A DNA stretch of 64,000 nucleotides from Mesorhizobium sp. YC-39 (GTDB lineage Bacteria; Pseudomonadota; Alphaproteobacteria; Rhizobiales; Rhizobiaceae). A program made the position numbers and the translations under genes. The notes under the pieces are model-generated. The model was not told the origin of the DNA. It saw nothing but the letters and a program-made list of their open reading frames with translations, and did not search any database. Below, one piece after another: positions 45,565 to 52,567 of the stretch (position 1 is the stretch's first letter; each line of letters starts with the position of its first letter). The stretch is taken from assembly GCF_025753795.1 (NCBI RefSeq), contig NZ_JAOWPS010000002.1, positions 62,001-126,000 of the forward strand, in the 5' to 3' direction.

Positions 45565-45604
45565 TCGCACATGCACCATCTGCCGGCAGCGGGCGAATGT
45601 GTCG
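45565..45604 (+). pseudogene. Fossil of a CNNM/CorC C-terminus
   Basis: This stretch encodes SHMHHLPAAGECV and matches the coding sequence of the gene at 32357-33667 (its bases 33524-33563) at 36 of 40 positions. The flanks do not match. It is probably the remainder of a second CNNM-family gene. Confidence 0.55.
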
Positions 45605-45625
45605 GCCGGCAGAGGTTTGTCCGTC

Positions 45626-46018
45626 CTAATACTTCATCTCAACGCGGATGCCATGCAGTGTCTTGCCTGAGGCGTTTAGCACGCGACCTGCCGGCTGGGG
45701 CGCCATGTGGACGACGAGGCAGCCCCGACCATCCCAAGCGTGGATCGCTTGAATGACATCTCGATTGGGCGGCATCATGGTCCCATCCGGCGCGAAATCA
45801 TGGATCGGCCCTTGCACCTGATCGAATACGAAGACCGAAGGCCAGCGATGGTGGTGCGTTGGCTCTTCCTCGTTGGGCTCGAGGATCACTTCAAGCACGC
45901 GCAGTCGGTCGTTTTCAAACACGACCTTGTGGTTGGCGGGCGCCGCGATCACTGCGTCAAGCTTAGGATCCCATTGTCCCGGGTCGGTCTGGTCGATGAT
46001 ATCGGTGGTGATAACCAT
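45626..46018 (-). CDS. Cupin-like protein
   Basis: A 130-residue protein with a small cupin fold: DRLRVLEVILEPNEEEPTHH, then HRWPSVFVFDQVQGPIHDFA and GRGCLVVHMAP; the HHH of THHHRW would hold the metal. The start at 46018 has GGAGGACACC upstream; an ATG four codons earlier is less likely. It follows the MoaF-like gene by about 80 bases on the same strand and is probably cotranscribed with it from the LacI-controlled promoter region. Substrate unknown. Confidence 0.75.
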   Translation of the reverse strand: MVITTDIIDQTDPGQWDPKLDAVIAAPANHKVVFENDRLRVLEVILEPNEEEPTHHHRWPSVFVFDQVQGPIHDFAPDGTMMPPNRDVIQAIHAWDGRGCLVVHMAPQPAGRVLNASGKTLHGIRVEMKY

Positions 46019-46095
46019 GGTGTCCTCCATTGATTGCAGCGCCGGGCCTCAGCGCCGGTGTGCGAAGGGTCGCGTAGCTCCGAATCCGGCGGCTC

Positions 46096-46425
46096 TCAGG
46101 CCGCCGGTACCGATTGAATTGCACCTTGGGCACAGAACAGCTGTCCGTCCGCCAGACGCGCGTAATTATGGACGACCTTGTTCTCGTGATCCTGAACCTG
46201 AACAATGAAGTTGCCGCTCTGCTCGGTCCAACTCATGATGAACAGGCCCGGGCGAACGCCCGTCAGATCGCTCTGAACCACTTCATCGATCTCAGTAGCA
46301 CCGATCGTAGCCTGCACGCGCAATTCTGTCAGCGACAGGACCGTCAGCCTCGGCACGAACGGGCCGAACGCGCAATCGAAAGTCTTTCCGACGAGCGAGG
46401 TCGGAGCACCATTGGTCGCAGCCAT
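46096..46425 (-). CDS. MoaF-like small protein
   Basis: A 109-residue protein with the pattern of MoaF C-terminal-related domains: GKTFDCAFGPFVPRLTVLSL, the middle VRPGLFIMSWTEQSGNFIVQ and VQDHENKVVHNYARLADGQL. MoaF-like proteins are lipocalin-type beta barrels found near molybdenum-cofactor and amine-metabolism genes, but most members have unknown roles. First gene of the minus-strand unit facing the LacI-type regulator. Confidence 0.7.
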   Translation of the reverse strand: MAATNGAPTSLVGKTFDCAFGPFVPRLTVLSLTELRVQATIGATEIDEVVQSDLTGVRPGLFIMSWTEQSGNFIVQVQDHENKVVHNYARLADGQLFCAQGAIQSVPAA

Positions 46426-46529
46426 GCTAATCCTCCTTCATGATTATTTATTTGGCGAACATTTCCAGCGTCAGGCACACTTAGCCGTCGCCGGCACAAA
46501 ATACCGGAAAAATCTGCTTATTTTGCCGT

Positions 46530-46545
46530 TTTGGAGCGCTCCAAA
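46530..46545. promoter_or_regulatory. LacI-type operator O1
   Basis: TTTGGAGCGCTCCAAA is a perfect 16-base palindrome with a central GCGC, the classical LacI-family operator type, and repeats at 46586. Confidence 0.85.
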
Positions 46546-46585
46546 GGTAAATTCTGACTTTTAGCTCGCGGAGTCAAGAAAAAAC

Positions 46586-46599
46586 TTGGAGCGCTCCAA
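46586..46599. promoter_or_regulatory. LacI-type operator O2
   Basis: TTGGAGCGCTCCAA is the same palindrome as at 46530. The centres are 55 bases apart, about five helical turns, so two dimers would be on the same face of the DNA. It lies 22 bases before the regulator's ATG. A third, degenerate match (AGCGCTTCCAAAA) spans the start codon. Confidence 0.85.
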
Positions 46600-46620
46600 A
46601 AAATTGTCTAACTGAGGGAA

Positions 46621-47676
46621 ATGAGCGCTTCCAAAATGCCAACCCTCGCTGACGTCGGCCGGCTTGCAGGGGTTTCCCGCGGCACTGTTTCCAATGTATT
46701 CAACCATCCAGACCTGGTGCGGGCCGACGTGCGCCAGCGCGTCGAGGCTGCCGCCCGCCAGCTAGGGTACGATGGCCCCGACCCAAGAGGACGAGTGCTG
46801 CGTGACGGCAAGTTCAACGCCATCGGCTTCATGCCGCCAGGGGCGTATGCCATTGCCGACGTGATCAGAAGCCCATACATGCGAGAGCTGGTGCTTGGCG
46901 TTTCGATTGCATGCGATGAGGCCGGAGCAACGCTGGGCCTGATCAATGGTACGGACGAAACGCGTACCTCCGCCATCAGAGAGGCATTGGTCGACGGCTT
47001 CATTCTGGGCCACAGCGCAGACATCGATCTGATCACATCGGCGCAGCGCCGGCGCCTGCCTTTTGTCATCCTGGAAAGTGAGGCCGGTCCGAACGTCAAC
47101 TCAATCCGAATCGACGGCAGGAGCGGCGCTCTGGCGGCTGTCAGGCACCTGGCTGCGCTTGGCCATCGGCGTTTTGCGATCCTGTCCATCCGGCGCACAT
47201 CCGGACCGCCGATCATCCATATTCCGGGCCGTGGCAAAGGCGCGATTAGCGCGGGATTTCAGCTCGACCACGAAAGGCTCCTGGGCTTCGCCCAGGGCCT
47301 GGCAGAGGTTGGTCTGTCGATCAACGATGTCCCGATAATCGAGACCACTCCAGGAGAACCCTCCGCCGGGGCTGTCGTGCTCGATCGAGTTCCGGAAGCA
47401 ACGGCAATCCTGACCATGTCGGACTGGCAAGCAATCACCGTGCTCGATGAAGCAATTCGTCGTGGCATAAACATACCCGAGCAGCTGTCGGTGGTGGGTT
47501 TCGATGGCACCGCTGAATCTGCTCGCACCACGCCCCCCCTCACGACCGTAGCGCAGGATATCGCCAGGAAGGGGCGGCTTGCCGCCGACATGGTGTTCGC
47601 AAACGCCGCCCCGAAGCAAATTATCATGCCAGTTGAATTGGTGGTCCGTGGCTCGACCGCCCGCCCGCGCCGTTAA
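46621..47676 (+). CDS. LacI family transcriptional regulator
   Basis: A 351-residue LacI/GalR regulator: helix-turn-helix PTLADVGRLAGVSRGTVSNV, VFNHPDLVRADVRQRVEAAA, the hinge near LGYDGPDPRGR and a periplasmic-binding-type sugar domain with GFILGHSADIDLI, DGRSGALAAVRHLAALGHRR and a C-terminal VGFDGTAESARTTPPLTTVA. Ligand unknown. Two perfect operators lie just before it, so it should repress itself and the divergent MoaF-like/cupin unit. Confidence 0.93.
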   Translation: MSASKMPTLADVGRLAGVSRGTVSNVFNHPDLVRADVRQRVEAAARQLGYDGPDPRGRVLRDGKFNAIGFMPPGAYAIADVIRSPYMRELVLGVSIACDEAGATLGLINGTDETRTSAIREALVDGFILGHSADIDLITSAQRRRLPFVILESEAGPNVNSIRIDGRSGALAAVRHLAALGHRRFAILSIRRTSGPPIIHIPGRGKGAISAGFQLDHERLLGFAQGLAEVGLSINDVPIIETTPGEPSAGAVVLDRVPEATAILTMSDWQAITVLDEAIRRGINIPEQLSVVGFDGTAESARTTPPLTTVAQDIARKGRLAADMVFANAAPKQIIMPVELVVRGSTARPRR

Positions 47677-47791
47677 GTCTACTTGGCACGGAGGTCGGAA
47701 CACTCCTGCAAGTGCAGTGGTGGCGTGCTCTTGACCGGAAGAACGGACGAATTCCACGATCGGCCTGTGAGCAATTCAATCGATCACGATG

Positions 47792-48772
47792 CTAAGGCAC
47801 CAGCACGACCTTGCCCGTCGAGCGGCGCTCGTCCAGCAGACGATGCGCCTCGCTGGCCTGATCGAGCGGGAAGCGGCTGCCTGCCGTCACCAAAAGCCCA
47901 CCGCTGGCGGCCAGATCGAAAAGCTCGGACAGGCTGTCGCGCAGCACATCTGGAGAAAGCAGCGGCAGCAGGGCGAACCCTCGCAGCGACTGGTTTCGAT
48001 TGATCATTGCCTCCAGATCCGAGGCGCTGACCGCGTATCTGCCAAGAGCGGCAAACACCAGCTCGCCGCAAGGCGTGAGCGCGGCGAGCGTCGCTGCCGT
48101 CATCGAGCCGCCGACGGTATCGTAGACGATATCGACGCCGTCGCCGCCTGTTGCTCCCCAGACCTGCGCGGCCCAATCCGCCCTGGAGTAGTCGATGGCC
48201 GCATCGGCGCCGAGCGACAAGGCAAGGTCGCGTTTGGCCGCGCCGCCGGCAGCAGCGATCACGGCGCTGGCGCCTTCACGCCTGGCCAGTTGGACCAGCA
48301 ACGAGCCGACACCGCCGGCGGCGGCCAGGACCAGCACGGACTTACCCTTCGGCGGGCTTTGCCGCAGCAGATGCAAGGCCGTCAGTCCCTGCACCATCAA
48401 TGCCGTCGCATCCTCGAAGGAAAGTGCGTCCGGCAGCGGCACGGCCAGCTTGGCGCCGAGCGTCACATATTCGGCGTAACCGCCAAACGGGCGTGTCGAT
48501 GCAAAGAGAGGTGCCGCCACGCGGGCGCCAAGCAGCCGCGCGTCCACGCCTTGCCCGAGCGCCTCCACCATGCCTGCGGCCTCAACGCCGAGCATCACCG
48601 GCAATTGCGGCGTCACCGCATAGCGGTCCGCGCGCATCAGCACCTCGAAGAAATTCACGCCTGCCGCACGAACGCGGACCAGCATCTCGCCGGCCTTCGG
48701 TTCAGGCTGCGGCACGTCCACGACATCGAGGACATCGGGACCGCCAAAACGGCTGAGTTGAATGGCTCTCAT
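47792..48772 (-). CDS. Quinone oxidoreductase-like MDR dehydrogenase
   Basis: A 326-residue zinc-independent MDR protein: MRAIQLSRFGGPDVLDVVDV, VRVRAAGVNFFEVLMRADRY, GVEAAGMVEALGQGVDA, VLAAAGGVGSLLVQLARREG (NADPH site) and DERRSTGKVVLVP at the end. It is like NADPH:quinone reductase and zeta-crystallin. The start ATG 48772 has GCGAGGTTGCC upstream. It is divergent from an HxlR regulator with an inverted repeat in between, so it is probably induced by quinones or other electrophiles. Confidence 0.9.
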   Translation of the reverse strand: MRAIQLSRFGGPDVLDVVDVPQPEPKAGEMLVRVRAAGVNFFEVLMRADRYAVTPQLPVMLGVEAAGMVEALGQGVDARLLGARVAAPLFASTRPFGGYAEYVTLGAKLAVPLPDALSFEDATALMVQGLTALHLLRQSPPKGKSVLVLAAAGGVGSLLVQLARREGASAVIAAAGGAAKRDLALSLGADAAIDYSRADWAAQVWGATGGDGVDIVYDTVGGSMTAATLAALTPCGELVFAALGRYAVSASDLEAMINRNQSLRGFALLPLLSPDVLRDSLSELFDLAASGGLLVTAGSRFPLDQASEAHRLLDERRSTGKVVLVP

Positions 48773-48785
48773 GGCAACCTCGCTA

Positions 48786-48807
48786 TGGCAAAGGCTGCTG
48801 TTTGCCA
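48786..48807. promoter_or_regulatory. Inverted repeat between MDR gene and HxlR gene
   Basis: TGGCAAA and TTTGCCA are separated by eight bases, within CTATGGCAAAGGCTGCTGTT and the following TGCCACTAT. It lies in the 92-base divergent promoter region and is the likely HxlR binding site. Confidence 0.5.
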
Positions 48808-48864
48808 CTATCTGCGTGGCCCGGACTACACACTCATTTGTCCCCTGCTGACCGGAAGGTAACC

Positions 48865-49266
48865 ATGACCGGCCCTATCAAGAGACTGCCGATGCTGCCA
48901 GCGGAACGCGCCTTGAAAGTGATCTCGGGCCGCTGGAAGGCGGTTATCCTCTACCACCTCTTCGACGGCCCCCGGCGATTGTCGATGCTGAAGTCGCTGG
49001 TTCCCACGATTGCCCAGAAAGTGCTGATCCAGCAGCTTCGCGAAATGGAGGAGCACGGCCTCGTCAGCCGCGAAATTTTCGCCGAGGTCCCCTCGCGCGT
49101 CGAATATTCCGCGACACCACTTGGCCTCAGCCTCGAGCCCATCCTGCTGGCGCTCTGCGAATGGGGCCAGCACCATGCGGACGAATTGAACGAGCAGCAC
49201 CGCCTGGCCGATTGCATTATCAGGCCAAGGCAGCCGCAGCACGCACTGGCAGCTTCCGGAAATTGA
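48865..49266 (+). CDS. HxlR family transcriptional regulator
   Basis: A 133-residue winged-helix protein: MLPAERALKVISGRWKAVIL, YHLFDGPRRLSMLKSLVPTI, QKVLIQQLREMEEHGLVSRE and FAEVPSRVEYSATPLGLSLE match HxlR. Unlike many HxlR proteins it has no cysteine near the N-terminus, so it would sense by another route. GGAAGGTAACC precedes ATG 48865. It is divergent from the quinone oxidoreductase gene. Confidence 0.9.
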   Translation: MTGPIKRLPMLPAERALKVISGRWKAVILYHLFDGPRRLSMLKSLVPTIAQKVLIQQLREMEEHGLVSREIFAEVPSRVEYSATPLGLSLEPILLALCEWGQHHADELNEQHRLADCIIRPRQPQHALAASGN

Positions 49267-49269
49267 AAA

Positions 49270-49289
49270 GGGCGGCGCAAGCGCCGCCC
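49270..49289 (-). terminator. Rho-independent terminator (minus strand)
   Basis: GGGCGGCGC / GCGCCGCCC with a two-base loop and, in minus-strand direction, four T residues. It separates the convergent HxlR and flavodoxin-like reductase genes. Confidence 0.75.
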
Positions 49290-49321
49290 CACATCCTTGG
49301 GAGGATAATTCAAACAGGCGA

Positions 49322-49927
49322 TCAGGCCGCCCTGGCTTCCTCGGAGATTGCATCGGCCTTGCGCGCCGCCTTCAGGACCTTCGCCCACCAGGCGACGTCG
49401 TTGACCAGCGCGGTTGCCGCCTGGTTCAGGTGTTCAAGCTCCTCAAGCTTCTTCTCGCCCTGGCGGACTGCGAGGAAATCGCCCCAGGCGATATGGACGG
49501 CGGACTTGACCGGCACCATCTGCAGCTCGACGGCATAAAGGCGGAGCTGCTCAACGGCACGCGAGCCACCGACGCTGCCATAGCCGACGAAGCCGGCCGG
49601 CTTCTTGTTCCATTCGTTGGCGGCGTAGTCGATGGCGTTCTTCAGCACGGCCGTCGGGCCGTGATTGTATTCAGCGGCGGTGAAGATGAAGCCGTCGAAC
49701 CCGGCGACCTTCTTCTGCCAGCGCTGCGCCACTTCGTTCTGTGACGGCGCCCAGGCGGACGATGCGACCTCGTCGAAGAACGGCAGCGGGAAGTCGCGCA
49801 GGTCGACGACTTCGACATCGATATCGGCATGCGACTTGGCGATCTTGGCGATCCATTCAGTGGGGACGTCGGCGAAGCGTGCGGCGCGCGTCGAACCGAC
49901 GACAATGGCGATTTTAGGTTTGGACAT
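49322..49927 (-). CDS. NAD(P)H-dependent FMN reductase family protein
   Basis: A 201-residue flavodoxin-fold reductase of the NADPH-dependent FMN reductase/azoreductase type: IAIVVGSTRAARFADVPTEW (phosphate loop), VEVVDLRDFPLPFFDE, FIFTAAEYNHGPTAVLKNAI and VGYGSVGGSRAVEQLR. It probably reduces quinones or azo compounds. The gene is divergent from a second HxlR gene with an operator-like repeat between them. Confidence 0.9.
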   Translation of the reverse strand: MSKPKIAIVVGSTRAARFADVPTEWIAKIAKSHADIDVEVVDLRDFPLPFFDEVASSAWAPSQNEVAQRWQKKVAGFDGFIFTAAEYNHGPTAVLKNAIDYAANEWNKKPAGFVGYGSVGGSRAVEQLRLYAVELQMVPVKSAVHIAWGDFLAVRQGEKKLEELEHLNQAATALVNDVAWWAKVLKAARKADAISEEARAA

Positions 49928-49954
49928 TTGGGGGCTCTCCTTGCGGGAAATTGT

Positions 49955-49971
49955 GGTATCGTTTGGATACC
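49955..49971. promoter_or_regulatory. Inverted repeat in the reductase/HxlR promoter region
   Basis: GGTATC and GATACC are separated by five bases; a further GATACC half site follows at 49984. The repeat lies between TTGTGG (49951) and a TATAT element, so it covers the promoter of the HxlR gene. Confidence 0.55.
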
Positions 49972-50018
49972 GGCGCTATATGAGATACCGCAAACTCGAA
50001 GTGCAAGGAGGCACGTTT

Positions 50019-50387
50019 TTGTTACTGAGGCACCCGCATAACACCGAGGACTGCCGCGCCGTCTCGGAGATCCTGCAGCGCGTCGGTGATAAGTGGACCG
50101 TGCTCGTCGTCGGCAAGCTTGGCGACGGCCCCCTGCGCTTCAACGAATTGAGAACGGCCGTCGGCGGCATTTCGCAGAAGATGCTGACCACCACCTTGCG
50201 CGGCTTGGAGCGCGACGGCTTCGTCACGCGCACCGTGTTTCCGACCATCCCACCACGCGTCGACTATGAGTTGACCGATCTCGGCCGCGAGCTGTTGGTG
50301 CCAGTCGCAGCACTCGGCGCATGGGCGCGCAAGAACACCGAACGTGTCAAGGCGGCGCGGGCGAAATTCGATGGGATTCACGCCTGA
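50019..50387 (+). CDS. HxlR family transcriptional regulator
   Basis: A winged-helix protein with CRAVSEILQRVGDKWTVLVV, GKLGDGPLRFNELRTAVGGI, SQKMLTTTLRGLERDGFVTR and PPRVDYELTDLGREL, the HxlR pattern, including an N-terminal Cys in the position used for redox or electrophile sensing by some members. TTG 50019 was chosen because AAGGAGG lies upstream; the ATG at 49980 overlaps the promoter-like TATAT and lacks a ribosome binding site. The protein then has 122 residues. Confidence 0.88.
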   Translation: MLLRHPHNTEDCRAVSEILQRVGDKWTVLVVGKLGDGPLRFNELRTAVGGISQKMLTTTLRGLERDGFVTRTVFPTIPPRVDYELTDLGRELLVPVAALGAWARKNTERVKAARAKFDGIHA

Positions 50388-50436
50388 AACTCTTGCGCTG
50401 CAAGGGTTTGCGCGCGGTGCATAGCGTCGACGGATT

Positions 50437-50751
50437 CTACGGCTGCATCTGCATTCCGACCCGCGGACGGCTTTCGAGCCGCTTCGATTTCGGGGCCTGA
50501 TTGACCACCTTGCCGTCGATGGCGCAGGCCGCCCTTTTACCGCAATTGCGCACAGCCATCGCACCGGTGTCGCACGTCGTCGCAACGCAGATTTCGCACC
50601 TGGTCGCTTGTCCCCTGAGGGTGTGGTTTTCGGAGGCGCAACGGACTTCGGCCTCTTCTCGTTTGACCTCGGTATAGGCGGTTGCGGCCAGCAGGCAGAA
50701 CAAGGCTGCAAGCGCGCCCGCCAATGCGCCGTTCAGCAATCGTTGACGCAT
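50437..50751 (-). CDS. Small cysteine-rich exported or membrane protein
   Basis: A 104-residue protein with an N-terminal hydrophobic segment (LLNGALAGALAALFCLLAAT), followed by EVRCASENHTLRGQATRCEI, CVATTCDTGAMAVRNCGKRA and a basic tail. At least six cysteines in the mature part suggest disulfides in the periplasm. GGAGACAAGACA precedes the ATG. Not a family I recognise. Confidence 0.6.
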   Translation of the reverse strand: MRQRLLNGALAGALAALFCLLAATAYTEVKREEAEVRCASENHTLRGQATRCEICVATTCDTGAMAVRNCGKRAACAIDGKVVNQAPKSKRLESRPRVGMQMQP

Positions 50752-50901
50752 TGTCTTGTCTCCGGATCCGCTCGGACACGGTCACGGAAATTTGCGAACG
50801 CGAATATGAAAGGCATCACACATTTCGTTGCCCGCATCCCCCCTTGCGGGAGGCTGGCAGCGGCGTTGCCGTTCAATTTTAAGCTGACTGCATCCAGCCG
50901 C

Positions 50902-51297
50902 TCAGCCTTCCGCCGGAACCGCCTTCGGCTTGCCTTCGCCGTCCAACGCCACCATGACGAAATCGGCGTGGGTAACCTTTTCCATCAGGTCGGAGAGGTA
51001 GCGCTGCGCCCAGGCCTCGACCTTCAGCGTCATCGAGGTGCGGCCGACACGTTCGACATGGGTGTAGATGCACAGCGTGTCGCCGATCTTCATCGGCTTG
51101 GCGAACGACATCTCCTTCACCGCCGCCGTCACCACGCGGCCCTTGGCGCGCTCGGCGGCGCGGATGCCGCAGGCAAGATCCATCTGCGCCATCACCCAGC
51201 CGCCAAAAATATCGCCCGCTGCATTGGCATCGGAAGGCATCGCCAGGGTCCTCAGCGTAAGGTCGCCGAGCGGCCGGCCGTTCGCGTATTGCACCAT
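50902..51297 (-). CDS. Acyl-CoA thioesterase (hotdog fold)
   Basis: A 131-residue hotdog-fold thioesterase of the YciA/BFIT type: LAMPSDANAAGDIFGGWVMA with the catalytic Asn and Asp, DLACGIRAAERAKGRVVTAA, FAKPMKIGDTLCIYTHVERV. It hydrolyses acyl-CoA to CoA and free acid; chain-length preference is unknown. It stands alone on the minus strand. Confidence 0.9.
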   Translation of the reverse strand: MVQYANGRPLGDLTLRTLAMPSDANAAGDIFGGWVMAQMDLACGIRAAERAKGRVVTAAVKEMSFAKPMKIGDTLCIYTHVERVGRTSMTLKVEAWAQRYLSDLMEKVTHADFVMVALDGEGKPKAVPAEG

Positions 51298-51393
51298 GCG
51301 AAAATCCCCGAGATCGATAGCCCGATCTCGTATCGTTACGGCATCGACGCGTCAACGCGCCACCAGCATCGTCGCGCAGTCAAATTCGTTAGT

Positions 51394-52215
51394 TCAGCCG
51401 GCGCGAATTGTCCGCAGCGTCTCCATCAGCCACTCGCCAAAACGCTCCGCCTCAAGAATCATTCCTAGATGATTGCCGGGTGATTCGATGACGGAAGTAT
51501 CGAATGCGCCGGCCAAAGCCTCAGCGGCACGGCGAGCGGGCTGACCGATGGAGGCCTCGCCTGCTGCGATAAGAATATGATCACCCGGCAGCCGTTCGGT
51601 AAGCGGATGATAGCGCACCGTCGCCGGCGCCATGGCATTCAGGAAAAAGCGATTCCTCGCACGCTCGGCGGGCGTACCCGGTGGTAGCTTGATCGGCTTT
51701 GGTCGAGGCGCGGCTTCGTAGGTGGTTTGAAATGTCTCAGTTAAGTCAGCGAACATTTGCATTCCGGCATCCGGGTCGTCAGCGGCGGTACGAAAGGCGA
51801 TGTCCATTCTTGCCAGCAGCTCCATGCCTTCTGGTAGCAGGCCGAAGAGCGGAGGCTCGTGCAGCACGAGGTGCAGTACTGCTTCTGGATGAGCCGCGAG
51901 CAGTGCGAGTCCAGTTACCGCGCCGCCACTGGCGCCGAAAATCAGGACAGGCTCGTCGGTCATGCTCCGGATCAGAGAGAGCAGGTCTCCCGCCAGCAGT
52001 TCCGGCGTCGTGCTGTAATCGCCCGAAATCTGGCTTGCACCAACCCCTCTGGGGTCATGCGTCACCACAGTAAAACTATGGTCGAGTTTTGTCGCTATGC
52101 CGGCGAATTCAGAAATTCCAGCCGGCGCACCGACCAGGAACAGCAACGGACCGCTACCCTGAACGCAATAACCAAGGGCGAAACCGTGTTCGCCCTCCAG
52201 TTTCCGCAGGTCCAT
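51394..52215 (-). CDS. Alpha/beta hydrolase
   Basis: A 273-residue alpha/beta hydrolase: LLFLVGAPAGISEFAGIATK, the DPRGVGASQ loop, the nucleophile elbow LIFGASGGAVTGLALLA (Ser of GASGG), and a C-terminal histidine in ESPGNHLGMILEAE. The acid is likely an aspartate or glutamate around ILIAAGEASIGQP. Similar proteins act as esterases or haloperoxidase-like enzymes. Substrate unknown. Confidence 0.87.
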   Translation of the reverse strand: MDLRKLEGEHGFALGYCVQGSGPLLFLVGAPAGISEFAGIATKLDHSFTVVTHDPRGVGASQISGDYSTTPELLAGDLLSLIRSMTDEPVLIFGASGGAVTGLALLAAHPEAVLHLVLHEPPLFGLLPEGMELLARMDIAFRTAADDPDAGMQMFADLTETFQTTYEAAPRPKPIKLPPGTPAERARNRFFLNAMAPATVRYHPLTERLPGDHILIAAGEASIGQPARRAAEALAGAFDTSVIESPGNHLGMILEAERFGEWLMETLRTIRAG

Positions 52216-52567
52216 GCCGCTCGCTGCCCCTCACGACTGCCGTGGGGTGGAGCAGACAGCAAAACACCACTGCACACAAGTCGGTGGGAGCGAAAGGGGC
52301 TTGAGCGGTCGCGCAGCCCTCAGGCCGGCCGGCAGGGAAATCCGACATCGCCCGCGAACCGAGCCGAGATGCGCGCGCACCGACGATGTCTGTTTTCAGG
52401 CAGCGGCAAAGGCAGCTCAAACGGCCGACATGCGGCGCAAAGCTAAACTGCAGCCTTGGGCCGGAAGCGGCCGCAAGCCGTTCGGCGGCGACAGCAATTT
52501 GGTGGGTCAGACGGCCGACGACGACACCATTGGACGACACCAACAGAATATTTGCTCAGCCGCGACG
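52216..52567. other. Intergenic region without recognised features
   Basis: These 352 bases contain no credible gene and no clear terminator. The reading frames seen have no homology I can recognise. Confidence 0.5.
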
